The position numbers and the translations under genes are program-made. From Tepidiphilus sp. J10 (GTDB lineage: Bacteria; Pseudomonadota; Gammaproteobacteria; Burkholderiales; Thiobacillaceae): a DNA stretch of 32,285 nt. Positions 18,771 through 27,553 of this stretch are shown in pieces. The notes under the pieces are model-generated. The model did no database searches, had not been told where the DNA came from, and saw nothing but the letters and a program-made list of their open reading frames with translations. The stretch lies in NCBI GenBank assembly GCA_945897865.1, contig CAMDHJ010000024.1:1-32285 (forward strand), in the 5' to 3' direction. Position 1 is the stretch's first letter. Every line of letters begins with the position of its first letter.

Positions 18771-19901
18771 ATGCTCGACCGTCGCGCCTTCCTCACCGCC
18801 TGTGCCGCACTGGCCTGTTCTCCGGCACTGGCGAGAGCCACTGCCGGCAACGAAAACAGCGCGGTAAGGCAGAGACTCGCCGCCGCCTGGCAAGGCGAAC
18901 ACGGTTATCAGGTTGGCATTCTGCAAGCGGAGGCAGAGGGCCTGAGCGTGAGGGCAGCGCTGGATGTGCCGACGCGTGCCCACGCCTTGTATCAGGAGCC
19001 TGACGGCACCTTGCTGGCCATAGCGCGGCGGCCGGGCGACTGGCTGTTGCGCTGGGATCAAACCGGCCAGCCGCTGGCCTGGTGCTGGATCGAGCCGCGT
19101 CGCGCGTTTACCGGACATGTGGTGAGCGACGGCAACACGCTTTACATCGCCGAAACCGATCTCGATACCGGCGCCGGCCTGATTGGCGTGCGGGATGCGA
19201 AAACGCTGGAGAAGCGGGCCGAATGGCCGACCCACGGCATCGATCCGCATCAACTGCTGTGGGATGCCCGCCAACCCGGCGCCTTGATCGTTGCCAACGG
19301 CGGCGTGCCGACGCGGCCGGAAACCGGGCGCGCCAAGGTCGATCTGGATCGCATGGATTCCTCGCTGGTCCGCATTGATGCGGCAAGCGGCGAAATGCTG
19401 GGTCAATGGCGGCTGGATGATCGCCGGCTGAGTCTGCGCCATCTGGCCTGGAGCGCCGATCTGCTCGGCATTGCGCTGCAAGCCGAACACGACGATGCCG
19501 GCAGCAAGGCCACCGCCCCGGTGCTGGCGTTGTTCGACGGTGAACGCTTGCGCACCGTCGCCGCGACGCGCGCCTTGTCCGGCTACGGTGGCGATATTGC
19601 TGCATTCGGTGCTGCTGCATTCAGTGGTACTGCATTCGGAGGCTCAGCCGCGATGGGGGGATTCGCCGTCAGTTGCCCGCGTGCACGCGGCATCGCCTTG
19701 TTCGACGCGGGCGCCGGCTGGCGCGGTTTTCTGTCGCTGGACGAAGCCTGTCCGCTGACGGCTACGCCACACGGTCTATTGGCGGGTGGCATGAGGCGCT
19801 CGCTGGTGGTGTCGCCGGAGACCGGCGTTGCGGCAATGGCGATGCCAGAGTTGCGGATGGATAACCACTGGATAGCCTTGGGTCCGGACAGCGCATCCTG
19901 A
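18771..19901 (+). CDS. DUF1513 family protein (COG3490-like), Tat-like signal
   Basis: MLDRRAFLTACAALACSPALARA N-terminus; SWALA-type beta-propeller-like sequence; last gene of the imelysin cluster. Start trimmed from 18729. Confidence 0.85.
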   Translation: MLDRRAFLTACAALACSPALARATAGNENSAVRQRLAAAWQGEHGYQVGILQAEAEGLSVRAALDVPTRAHALYQEPDGTLLAIARRPGDWLLRWDQTGQPLAWCWIEPRRAFTGHVVSDGNTLYIAETDLDTGAGLIGVRDAKTLEKRAEWPTHGIDPHQLLWDARQPGALIVANGGVPTRPETGRAKVDLDRMDSSLVRIDAASGEMLGQWRLDDRRLSLRHLAWSADLLGIALQAEHDDAGSKATAPVLALFDGERLRTVAATRALSGYGGDIAAFGAAAFSGTAFGGSAAMGGFAVSCPRARGIALFDAGAGWRGFLSLDEACPLTATPHGLLAGGMRRSLVVSPETGVAAMAMPELRMDNHWIALGPDSAS

Positions 19902-19947
19902 CGCGCCCGTGTAAATCCAACAGCGCCAGGGCTGCTGATCGCTCTTC

Positions 19948-19974
19948 GCCGACGATTCCAAAGTCCAACAGGCT
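19948..19974. repeat. Solo end fragment of the 17582-17750 palindromic element
   Basis: GCCGACGATTCCAAAGTCCAACAGGCT matches 17719-17745 at 26/27. Confidence 0.7.
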
Positions 19975-20049
19975 GCCAGTGGCGACTAAAGTCTGGCCGA
20001 CTGCTAGAGTTAGAGTGGTTTTGAAACGCTTTCTTCACGATCCGGTTTC

Positions 20050-20190
20050 GTGACCCAAACAGCACTGCAGATGGCAATCGATCCTCGTCCTTCCGCCGTC
20101 GTCATGATCGTGGACGACAACCCGAACAATCTGAAAGTACTGGGCAGCATGCTGAAGCTGGCTCTGCAACATACGTCAGCGGTGAAGTTC
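20050..20190 (+). pseudogene. 5' fragment of a response-regulator receiver domain
   Basis: VVMIVDDNPNNLKVLGSMLK is a typical receiver-domain N-terminus; similarity stops after ~40 codons. Confidence 0.7.
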
Positions 20191-20497
20191 CTTGATGCCG
20201 CGAGTCATCTGCATGCGCTTGTGAGTGATTTCCGCTTGAGGAGCTCATTCGCCTGTTCCCGATTTAACACGATGGCAGCTTCCGCCAACGCTTGCGGCCT
20301 CTGGCGGAGGGCGCCTGCATAAAACCGGCGGTGCAGTTGCGCAGTCAGTCTGCGCGCTGCAAAGTCACGCTTGCTTGCCCTGCTGAGAAAGTTGTCTGGA
20401 GTTTGCTTGGTCAGCATGATGTTTTTGTAAAGAAGAACTATCAGAATCATCGTGTTGCAGCAGGGAGACACCTGTTACAACCTCGGGCAGCAGGGTT

Positions 20498-20512
20498 ATC
20501 TAATAATTAGAT
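20498..20512. promoter_or_regulatory. Palindrome upstream of ahpC (possible redox-regulator site)
   Basis: ATCTAAT-A-ATTAGAT perfect 7-1-7 inverted repeat, followed by TTGATAAATCAA. Confidence 0.4.
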
Positions 20513-20623
20513 TGAGGGTTTTTGATAAATCAATTGGATCAATATTTAGAGTTTGCCTAAAGTGCGCCCCATCGCATGACGTTCACCCCCCCCGCAGTAC
20601 CCAACCTACCCAGGAGATACACG

Positions 20624-21190
20624 ATGCAGTCTTTGATCAACACCCAAGTGCAACCCTTCACCGCCCAGGCTTTCCACAACGGCAAATTTGTCGAAGTGAC
20701 CGAGAAGAGCCTGCATGGCAAGTGGTCCGTGCTGATCTTCATGCCGGCCGCCTTCACCTTCAACTGCCCGACCGAGATCGAAGACGCGGCTGACAACTAC
20801 GCCGAGTTCGAGAAAGCCGGTACTGAGGTGTACATCGTTACCACCGACACCCACTTCTCCCACAAAGTTTGGCATGAGACCTCCGCTGCCGTCGGCAAGG
20901 CCCGTTTCCCGCTGGTTGGCGACCCCACCCATGCGCTGACCAACGCCTTCGGCGTGCACATCGCGGAAGAAGGCCTGGCGCTGCGCGGTACTTTCATCAT
21001 CAATCCGGACGGCGTGATCAAGACCATGGAAGTGCATTCCAACGAGATCGCCCGTGACGTGTCCGAGACCCTGCGCAAGCTGAAAGCCGCTCAGTACACG
21101 GCCGCTCACCCGAACGAAGTCTGCCCGGCCAAGTGGAAGGATGGCGCTGCCACTCTGACCCCGTCTCTGGACCTGGTCGGCAAGATCTAA
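20624..21190 (+). CDS. ahpC: Alkyl hydroperoxide reductase subunit C (peroxiredoxin)
   Basis: 188 aa; FTFNCPTEIEDAA peroxidatic Cys, EVCPAKW resolving Cys; SD AGGAG; followed by ahpF. Confidence 0.95.
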   Translation: MQSLINTQVQPFTAQAFHNGKFVEVTEKSLHGKWSVLIFMPAAFTFNCPTEIEDAADNYAEFEKAGTEVYIVTTDTHFSHKVWHETSAAVGKARFPLVGDPTHALTNAFGVHIAEEGLALRGTFIINPDGVIKTMEVHSNEIARDVSETLRKLKAAQYTAAHPNEVCPAKWKDGAATLTPSLDLVGKI

Positions 21191-21210
21191 GCCGCAGCCT
21201 ATAAATAAAT

Positions 21211-21277
21211 CGTCACCCCGGCATTCGCCGGGGGCCAGGCTGCCAAAACCTGGATTCCGGCTTTCGCCGGAATGACG
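21211..21277. repeat. CGTCA...TGACG palindromic repeat (CCGGCGAAAGCCGGAAT type)
   Basis: CGTCACCCCGGCATTCGCCGGGGG...GGATTCCGGCTTTCGCCGGAATGACG. Confidence 0.8.
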
Positions 21278-21360
21278 TTCACCCCAGTACACAACACCAA
21301 GCCACCTGCATGAATATCCGCAGCAGGCTTCGTATTGCCCACTGATTCAGGAGAACCACC

Positions 21361-22932
21361 ATGCTCGACGCCAACATCAAGACCCAACTCAAGGCTTACC
21401 TCGAAAAACTGGTCGCTCCGATCGAGCTGGTCGCCTCGCTCGACGACAGCGCCAAGTCCGCTGAAATGCGTGGCCTGCTGGAAGACATTGCCAGTGTTTC
21501 TGACAAGGTGTCCCTGCTGGAAAACGGCATCGATGCCCGCAAACCGTCGTTCACCGTCGGCAAGGTTGGCGAGGGTGAAAAGGGCGCCCGCATCGCTTTT
21601 GCCGGCCTGCCGATGGGGCATGAATTCACCTCGCTGATTCTGGCCCTGCTGCAAGCTAGCGGCTACGCGCCGAAGATCACCGACGATCAGGTCGAACAGA
21701 TCAAGTCGCTGACCGGGCAATTCCGCTTCGAGACCTATATCTCGCTGTCCTGTCACAACTGTCCGGATGTGGTGCAGGCGCTGAACACCATGGCGGCGCT
21801 GAATCCCAATATCCGCCATGTGATGATCGACGGCGCCCTCAATCAGGCCGAAGTCGAAGCACGCCAGATCATGGCGGTGCCCAGCGTCTGGCTGAACGGC
21901 GAGCCGTTCGACGACGGGCGCATGTCCCTGGCGGAAATCATCGCCAAGGTCGATACCGGCGCATCCGCTCGCGAAGCCGCCAAGCTGGAGGAAAAAGCAC
22001 CGTTCGATGTGCTGGTGGTCGGCGGCGGTCCGGCGGGTGCTGCGGCGGCAATCTACGCGGCGCGCAAGGGCATCCGCACCGGCATTCTGGCTGAGCGCTT
22101 CGGCGGCCAGGTGATGGACACCATGGCGATCGAGAACCTGATCTCGGTGCCGCAGACCGATGGCCCCAAACTCGGCCGCGCGCTGGAAGAACACGTCAAG
22201 GAATACGACGTCGACATCATGAATCTGCAACGCGTCGAAGCCCTGATTCCGGGCACGGCGGGCGGCCTGCATGAAGTCCGCCTCGCCAACGGCGCGGTGA
22301 TGAAGTCGAAAAGCATCATCCTTGCCACCGGCGCCCGCTGGCGTGAACTCAACGTGCCGGGTGAACAGGAATATCGCGGCAAGGGTGTGGCCTACTGCCC
22401 GCACTGCGACGGTCCGCTGTTTAAAGGCAAGCACGTCGCGGTGGTCGGCGGTGGCAATTCCGGCGTCGAGGCGGCGATCGATCTGGCCGGCATCGTTGGT
22501 CATGTCACGCTGCTCGAATTCGGCGATACGCTGCGTGCCGACGCGGTGTTGCAGAACAAGCTGTACAGCCTGTCCAACGTCACCGTGATCAAGAGCGCGC
22601 AGACCACGGAAGTCACAGGAGCCGGCGGCAAGGTCAACGGGTTGACCTACACCGACCGCACCACAGGTCAGAGTCAGCATGTGGCGCTGGAAGGCGTGTT
22701 CGTGCAGATCGGCCTGCTGCCGAATACCGACTTCCTCAAGGGCGTGATCAACCTGTCGCGCTTCGGCGAGATCGAAATCGATGCCAAGGGCCAGACCAAC
22801 ATCCCCGGCATCCTGGCGGCGGGCGACTGCACCACGGTGCCGTACAAGCAGATCATCATCGCGATGAGCGAAGGCGCCAAAGCCAGTCTGTCGGCGTTCG
22901 ATTACCTGATCCGCAGTTCAGCACCGGCTTGA
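21361..22932 (+). CDS. ahpF: Alkyl hydroperoxide reductase subunit F
   Basis: 523 aa; N-terminal [14 protein letters not shown] motif [32 protein letters not shown]. Confidence 0.95.
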   Translation: MLDANIKTQLKAYLEKLVAPIELVASLDDSAKSAEMRGLLEDIASVSDKVSLLENGIDARKPSFTVGKVGEGEKGARIAFAGLPMGHEFTSLILALLQASGYAPKITDDQVEQIKSLTGQFRFETYISLSCHNCPDVVQALNTMAALNPNIRHVMIDGALNQAEVEARQIMAVPSVWLNGEPFDDGRMSLAEIIAKVDTGASAREAAKLEEKAPFDVLVVGGGPAGAAAAIYAARKGIRTGILAERFGGQVMDTMAIENLISVPQTDGPKLGRALEEHVKEYDVDIMNLQRVEALIPGTAGGLHEVRLANGAVMKSKSIILATGARWRELNVPGEQEYRGKGVAYCPHCDGPLFKGKHVAVVGGGNSGVEAAIDLAGIVGHVTLLEFGDTLRADAVLQNKLYSLSNVTVIKSAQTTEVTGAGGKVNGLTYTDRTTGQSQHVALEGVFVQIGLLPNTDFLKGVINLSRFGEIEIDAKGQTNIPGILAAGDCTTVPYKQIIIAMSEGAKASLSAFDYLIRSSAPA

Positions 22933-22958
22933 GATAGACAGGCTCGCCTGTGTCACTG

Positions 22959-22993
22959 AATCCCTGCAGCCGAACGGCTGCAGGGATTTTTTA
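22959..22993 (+). terminator. Rho-independent terminator after ahpF
   Basis: AATCCCTGCAGCCGAACGGCTGCAGGGATTTTTTAT. Confidence 0.88.
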
Positions 22994-23055
22994 TCCTAAA
23001 TCCGGCAGTTGACTGTGTTGTAGGAGCGTCCGCTTGCGGCGCGAGCGTTGAGGCG
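22993..23055. repeat. Truncated copy 2 of the GTAGGAGCG repeat
   Basis: ATCCTAAATCCGGCAGTT...GTAGGAGCGTCCGCTTGCGGCGCGAGCGTTGAGG as in 77-135. Confidence 0.8.
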
Positions 23056-23063
23056 AGTTGTGC

Positions 23064-23097
23064 GTAGGATGGGCCAAGCGAAGCGGGCCCTTCCTAC
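23064..23097. repeat. GTAGGATGGGCC...GGGCCCTTCCTAC palindromic repeat
   Basis: Hairpin with GTAGG/CCTAC termini. Confidence 0.65.
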
Positions 23098-23161
23098 CCG
23101 GCTGGCCGGATCAATAAGCTGATGGTGAAATGCGCGGTATTCAAAACTCCGGATATAAATC

Positions 23162-25012
23162 ATGAAAAAGAAAGCCGCGCGTAAATCTCCCCCGGTTGTT
23201 GAATCTGCTCAGATCGATGCCTTGTTGCGTCTGGCGCGTGCTGGCAAGGTTGAAGAGGCGCTTGATCGGCTCGATGCCATCAAGGCTAAGCATCCCGATT
23301 TCAAGCCGCTGTATGGCCTGGCCTGGGAAATCGCGGGCATGATCGATGATCCACGCGGGTTAGCTGCGCGGGCCTGGGATTGGACGCGCGCATCGCCGAA
23401 CAGCCAGTCTGCCTGGCAAGCGTTGATTGATGCTGCGGCGCCCGCAGGGTATTACGCGCTGTTTGTGCATGCGCAGGGTCGGCTGAATGGGTTGTTGAAC
23501 GAAGCGGTTGCACTGCCAGAGGACATCGATACCCCGCTGGGGCCTCTGCGTTTCGATGAAGCACTCGCCAACGACAGTGCCCGGCTGCTGATGGCGGTTG
23601 GTCGCTTCGATCAGGCGTTGCTTGAGTTGGATGGTTTTGACAACGTCATGCTGTTGAACAACGCCGCGTTGATTTGTTTCCACCTTGGCGATGTTGCCGG
23701 TGCGCTTCACCGTTTTGAAACCAGCTGGCAACGCAATCCGCGCAATCTGTTTGCACTTGAGCATGTTGTCCGCTTGCGGATATGGAAGAACGGGCGTGAA
23801 GCCGTCGCCACTCTTGCGGAGGTAGTCAAGGCGACACCGGCCGCCCGCGTTGAAGATGCGCTGGGCAAAGTCACCGCGTTGCTGATCCTGCGTGATTGGG
23901 CTGGCGTTGATGCCGCATGGCGCGAATCGGCGGAGGCGGATTTCCTTTCTGGTAAGCATGAAGCCGAAAAGTCGGGGAGGTTTCATCTGATTGGCGGCAT
24001 CGCCGCGCTTAGGCTGGGGGATCTGGACGCCATGCGTCTGCGATTTTCGGCGGCGGCAGACGCTCTACCGGAGCTTCGCCAACTTATCAGTCAGATCGAA
24101 CTCAACATGGCTCACCCAGAACAGAGTGAAGCGCCCGATTTCGAGTTGTATGGCACAGGTGCATGGTTCACGACTGCCTGGTTTGATCGCCTCAAGGTCA
24201 TTTCGAAGCAGGGCGCGAAGCAAAGCGAGAAAGAGGCCGCAGCGCACTACGACGCGCATTTGCAAACCTGTGATGCACATGCCGACTATCTGACGGTGGT
24301 CGCCCAGCTAGGCGGGACGTTTGGGCGTTTTGTGGCGATTTCGATGTTGAAATTGCGTGCCAAGTCCGGTGATGCCGAGGCGAAACAGTGTCTGATCGGA
24401 CTGCTTGCGACGCCGTGTGGTCCGGACAGCGTGCGCTCAGAGCTGCACCGAGATCTGGTCGAAGCGGGGCTGCTACCGTCCGGCGGGCTGGTCACCATGC
24501 TGCTGCAAGGCCAGGTGCGTGAGGTGCGCCACATGGCCATGCAAATCCATGCCGAGCCGACGTCGCTCGATTTGCCGGCGGAATCCCTGGCCCGGATCGA
24601 GCATGTGTCTGCCTTGATGGCACAGGGGAAATACGCGGCTTGCGTCGATATTCTCGTGGACCTGATCGCCGGACATCCGGAGGTGCCGCTGCTGTTCAAC
24701 AATCTGGCGAACATCAAGGAAGCGATGGGACATCCGGAATCGGCCGTCAAAGCCCTGCTGGAACAAGCGTTGCTGATTGACCCGGATTATCTGTTTGCTA
24801 AAGCCGGCTTGGCGCGCATCGCTGCCCGGCAGGGCGATGTCAAACGGGCACAGGCGATGATCGAACCGCTGCTTGGGCGGGATAGCTATCACTATTCCGA
24901 ATGGCGCTCGATCCTGCTGACGCAAGTGGAGATGGCAAAACAGTTGGGGGAAACCGCTGTGGCGCACTCACTCGATCAGCAAATTGCGGCGTTGCAGGAA
25001 CAATTCAGCTGA
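23162..25012 (+). CDS. TPR-containing protein (616 aa)
   Basis: Repeated helix-turn-helix tetratricopeptide-like pattern (LFNNLANIKEAMGHPESAVKALLEQALLIDPDYLFAKAGLARIAARQGDVKRA). Confidence 0.75.
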   Translation: MKKKAARKSPPVVESAQIDALLRLARAGKVEEALDRLDAIKAKHPDFKPLYGLAWEIAGMIDDPRGLAARAWDWTRASPNSQSAWQALIDAAAPAGYYALFVHAQGRLNGLLNEAVALPEDIDTPLGPLRFDEALANDSARLLMAVGRFDQALLELDGFDNVMLLNNAALICFHLGDVAGALHRFETSWQRNPRNLFALEHVVRLRIWKNGREAVATLAEVVKATPAARVEDALGKVTALLILRDWAGVDAAWRESAEADFLSGKHEAEKSGRFHLIGGIAALRLGDLDAMRLRFSAAADALPELRQLISQIELNMAHPEQSEAPDFELYGTGAWFTTAWFDRLKVISKQGAKQSEKEAAAHYDAHLQTCDAHADYLTVVAQLGGTFGRFVAISMLKLRAKSGDAEAKQCLIGLLATPCGPDSVRSELHRDLVEAGLLPSGGLVTMLLQGQVREVRHMAMQIHAEPTSLDLPAESLARIEHVSALMAQGKYAACVDILVDLIAGHPEVPLLFNNLANIKEAMGHPESAVKALLEQALLIDPDYLFAKAGLARIAARQGDVKRAQAMIEPLLGRDSYHYSEWRSILLTQVEMAKQLGETAVAHSLDQQIAALQEQFS

Positions 25013-25120
25013 AACAAGCCGGTCTCGGCCATCCGGCAGAAGCCGGATATCCTCGTGCCCAGCTCCCTGGCTAAACTTGGGAAGACAATTCCGGCAAGCT
25101 AACCATGAAGCCATGAAATC

Positions 25121-25999
25121 ATGAAGACTTTGATCCTCCTCTTCGCAGCCCTGCTTGCCACGCCTCTTCATGCCGACGAACTGTTGCGCGGCGTGGATCG
25201 CCAACCCATCACGCGGGAAGCGCTGCTGGCGGAATTGCGGCAAGCGGAATACGTGTTGCTGGGAGAACGCCATGACAACCCGCAGCATCACGATGCGCGC
25301 GCCGCGTTGCTGCGCGAGTTGCGTGGTGATGTCGTCGTCGAGCATCTGGACCAGGGCATGCGGCTGGATGCCGCTTTGCCGCTGGAACAAGCCCTGAAGG
25401 AGGCCGGCTATTCCTTCAAGGCCTGGCGCTGGCCCATGCAGCAAACCCTGTTCGAAAGCCTACGGCAGTCCGGCAAGACGGTGCTTGGAGGCAACCTGAG
25501 CCGCGCAGATGGCTGGGAAGTGGCGATGCGGGGAACCGCAGCTGTTGTCCCTGCATTGGCTACCCATATCGCCGCCGCCCCGCTGGCGGCATCGGCACAA
25601 TCGCGGCTGGATGCCAGTCTGCTGGCAGGCCACTGCGGGCAACTGGCCGCCGAGCGTCTGCCCAATATGCGCCTTGCCCAACGCGCGCGTGATGCCGCCA
25701 TGGCTCACGCCCTGCTCTCAACGACAAAACCGGTAGCGTTGCTGGCTGGCAACGGCCATGTACGTCTGGATTACGGCGTGCCGAGTCTGCTGCGCGTACT
25801 CGCGCCGGGAGCCAGGGTGTTGACTGTCGGCTTCGTGGAAACCGATGAAGTCCGAAATGTCGCTGCGGACGAGACAGCCTACGACTATCTCTGGGTGACC
25901 CCCACACTTGCCAGGCCCGACCCCTGCGCGAATATGCGCATGCCGAGTAGGGGGCCGGTGGCTGAATTGGGTTCGCCGGCACCTGAGCGGGGACGGTAA
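25121..25999 (+). CDS. ChaN family (DUF399, haem-binding uptake-like) protein
   Basis: EYVLLGERHDNPQHHDARAALLREL...VVVEHLDQG; AGNGHVRLDYGVPSLL near C-terminus; signal peptide. Confidence 0.85.
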   Translation: MKTLILLFAALLATPLHADELLRGVDRQPITREALLAELRQAEYVLLGERHDNPQHHDARAALLRELRGDVVVEHLDQGMRLDAALPLEQALKEAGYSFKAWRWPMQQTLFESLRQSGKTVLGGNLSRADGWEVAMRGTAAVVPALATHIAAAPLAASAQSRLDASLLAGHCGQLAAERLPNMRLAQRARDAAMAHALLSTTKPVALLAGNGHVRLDYGVPSLLRVLAPGARVLTVGFVETDEVRNVAADETAYDYLWVTPTLARPDPCANMRMPSRGPVAELGSPAPERGR

Positions 26000-26017
26000 T
26001 GAGGCCACCAGCCCCAC

Positions 26018-26075
26018 GTAGGTGCGAATTCATTCGCACATCAGCGCGTGATCGTGCGAATAAATTCGCACCTAC
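26018..26075. repeat. GTAGGTGCGAAT...ATTCGCACCTAC palindromic repeat
   Basis: GTAGGTGCGAATTCATTCGCAC / GTGCGAATAAATTCGCACCTAC; a related GTAGGAGCGCCTTCC fragment follows at 26109. Confidence 0.8.
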
Positions 26076-26151
26076 AACGAAGTCAATTGCCGCCAGGTTG
26101 CCAGTTCTGTAGGAGCGCCTTCCAAGGCGCGAATTCCACAAACCTACCGCG

Positions 26152-27234
26152 CTACCCAAGCAACCGTCTATTCACCTCAATCCGGCTCGCAATGCGCTTC
26201 ACGCTGGCTTTTCTGATCGGCAAGCCACCAGCCAGTTGACCAAAAACCGGGCACAGATCCAGCAAGCGCTCGATGGTCGATGCCGCCCAGGCCGTATCCA
26301 CACCACCCTGCTTGGCAAGGCTCAGCAGGTGTTCCCGCGAAATGTCCTTGCCGTGCCCGACGGTATCCATCTGGTGCTCACCTCCGGGCCCTTCGTTGAA
26401 GGACAAGTCATAGCAGGGGGCCAGCTTCCAATCGCCAACGGCATTCAGCCGATAGGAAAAGTTCTTGGTGTGGTCATCCCGGTTATTGAACAAGACATTG
26501 AACACCGCGCGTTCAAATGCCTTGCGAACCTCCCGCTCGTCCCGGGTCAGCATGCGCGTGGCACGCAGAAAGGTTGTGTAGTCGACGGAGGAGGGAAGCC
26601 GGAAGTTGGCGTGCAACAGCCCTGCCAGGGTGTGCACCGGCACGCGCTGACCGGCCTCCCGGTCGAAGCGGGCGATGCCGAAACCGGCGAGCCAGGTATC
26701 CAGATCGAAATAGCGGGTCGCAGGCACGTCCAACCCGCACGCCCGGGCCAGCTCCGCGTAAGCGTGCTCCACCGCACACGCCTCCTCGTGCTCATCCTGC
26801 GCCTGGAACTTCACCAGCCAGGGCGCGCCGTCCGGCAATGTCCCGGTGCTCACCCTACCGGTGCTCGCCACGTAGTTGACCAAGACCTTGGGCGTGGCGC
26901 CGTGCGGAGAGCCTCCCGCGATAGCCAACTCCAGCAAGGCGTCGCCGTCGCGGCCGGCAATCACGCCGCGCACCTCTTGAGCCAATTCAAGGAGCGCCAC
27001 ATCCTCACGCGCAAGCGACATCCTATCGGCGGGCATAAAGGTGAGCGCCCCCATGGCGCGCTGGCCAATAAACGCCAACCGGTCCAGCGGAAACAGGCTG
27101 GCCACGTCCCGCCCCACTTGCCGGAACAGGCGGTCCATCAGCAATAAACCCCAGCCGTCAGGCAGGCAATCCGATAGAAGCCCGGGGAGTCGCAGCAGGT
27201 GATCCGGAAAACCGCCATACGCTGCAGGCCGCAA
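26152..27234 (-). CDS. HipA-like serine/threonine kinase toxin, probably 5'-truncated
   Basis: LSDCLPDGWGLLLMDRLF, NRDDHTKNFSYRLN, WKLAPCYDLSFNEGPGGEHQM. Homologous-looking sequence (LLFEFSPEALTRNLELSPRHLNL) continues upstream of the ORF's ATG to ~27300 without a start. Confidence 0.8.
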   Translation of the reverse strand: MRPAAYGGFPDHLLRLPGLLSDCLPDGWGLLLMDRLFRQVGRDVASLFPLDRLAFIGQRAMGALTFMPADRMSLAREDVALLELAQEVRGVIAGRDGDALLELAIAGGSPHGATPKVLVNYVASTGRVSTGTLPDGAPWLVKFQAQDEHEEACAVEHAYAELARACGLDVPATRYFDLDTWLAGFGIARFDREAGQRVPVHTLAGLLHANFRLPSSVDYTTFLRATRMLTRDEREVRKAFERAVFNVLFNNRDDHTKNFSYRLNAVGDWKLAPCYDLSFNEGPGGEHQMDTVGHGKDISREHLLSLAKQGGVDTAWAASTIERLLDLCPVFGQLAGGLPIRKASVKRIASRIEVNRRLLG

Positions 27235-27431
27235 ATTAAGGTGCCGTGGCGAGAGCTCCAGATTCCGGGTCAGCGCTTCCGGACTGAACTCGAACAGCAG
27301 CGAAAGTAAAGTCCAACATACTGTGCAATGGCGACTTGATCACGTTAATGCGCAAGATAGTGTGTATTTGTGTTGGATGTGGCGAGCCGGTGGGGATAGG
27401 GCTCTACCGCACAGAACACGTTTTCGGGTGC

Positions 27432-27466
27432 TTTGGTCAAGAAACCGTGGTCTGTCCCCTGTTGTT
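27432..27466. repeat. 35-bp direct repeat, copy 1
   Basis: TTTGGTCAAGAAACCGTGGTCTGTCCCCTGTTGTT; 34/35 identical to 28897-28931. Confidence 0.9.
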
Positions 27467-27535
27467 CTGCTTGGCCAGCACCGGGCTGACCAGGGTGATG
27501 CGCAGGGGCGGGGTGAGCAGGGTTTTGCGGTGCAT
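27467..27535 (-). pseudogene. N-terminal fragment resembling a TIGR04348/SenB-type glycosyltransferase
   Basis: MHRKTLLTPPLRITLVSPVLAKQNN with SD AAGGA; ends at the 35-bp repeat. Confidence 0.4.
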
Positions 27536-27553
27536 GGTGGGTTCCTTTTCTTG

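Noticed and set aside
21199-22680. 493-aa minus-strand ORF antisense to ahpF
   Set aside because: Shadow of the clearly conserved AhpF frame; low-complexity Q/R/H/D composition.
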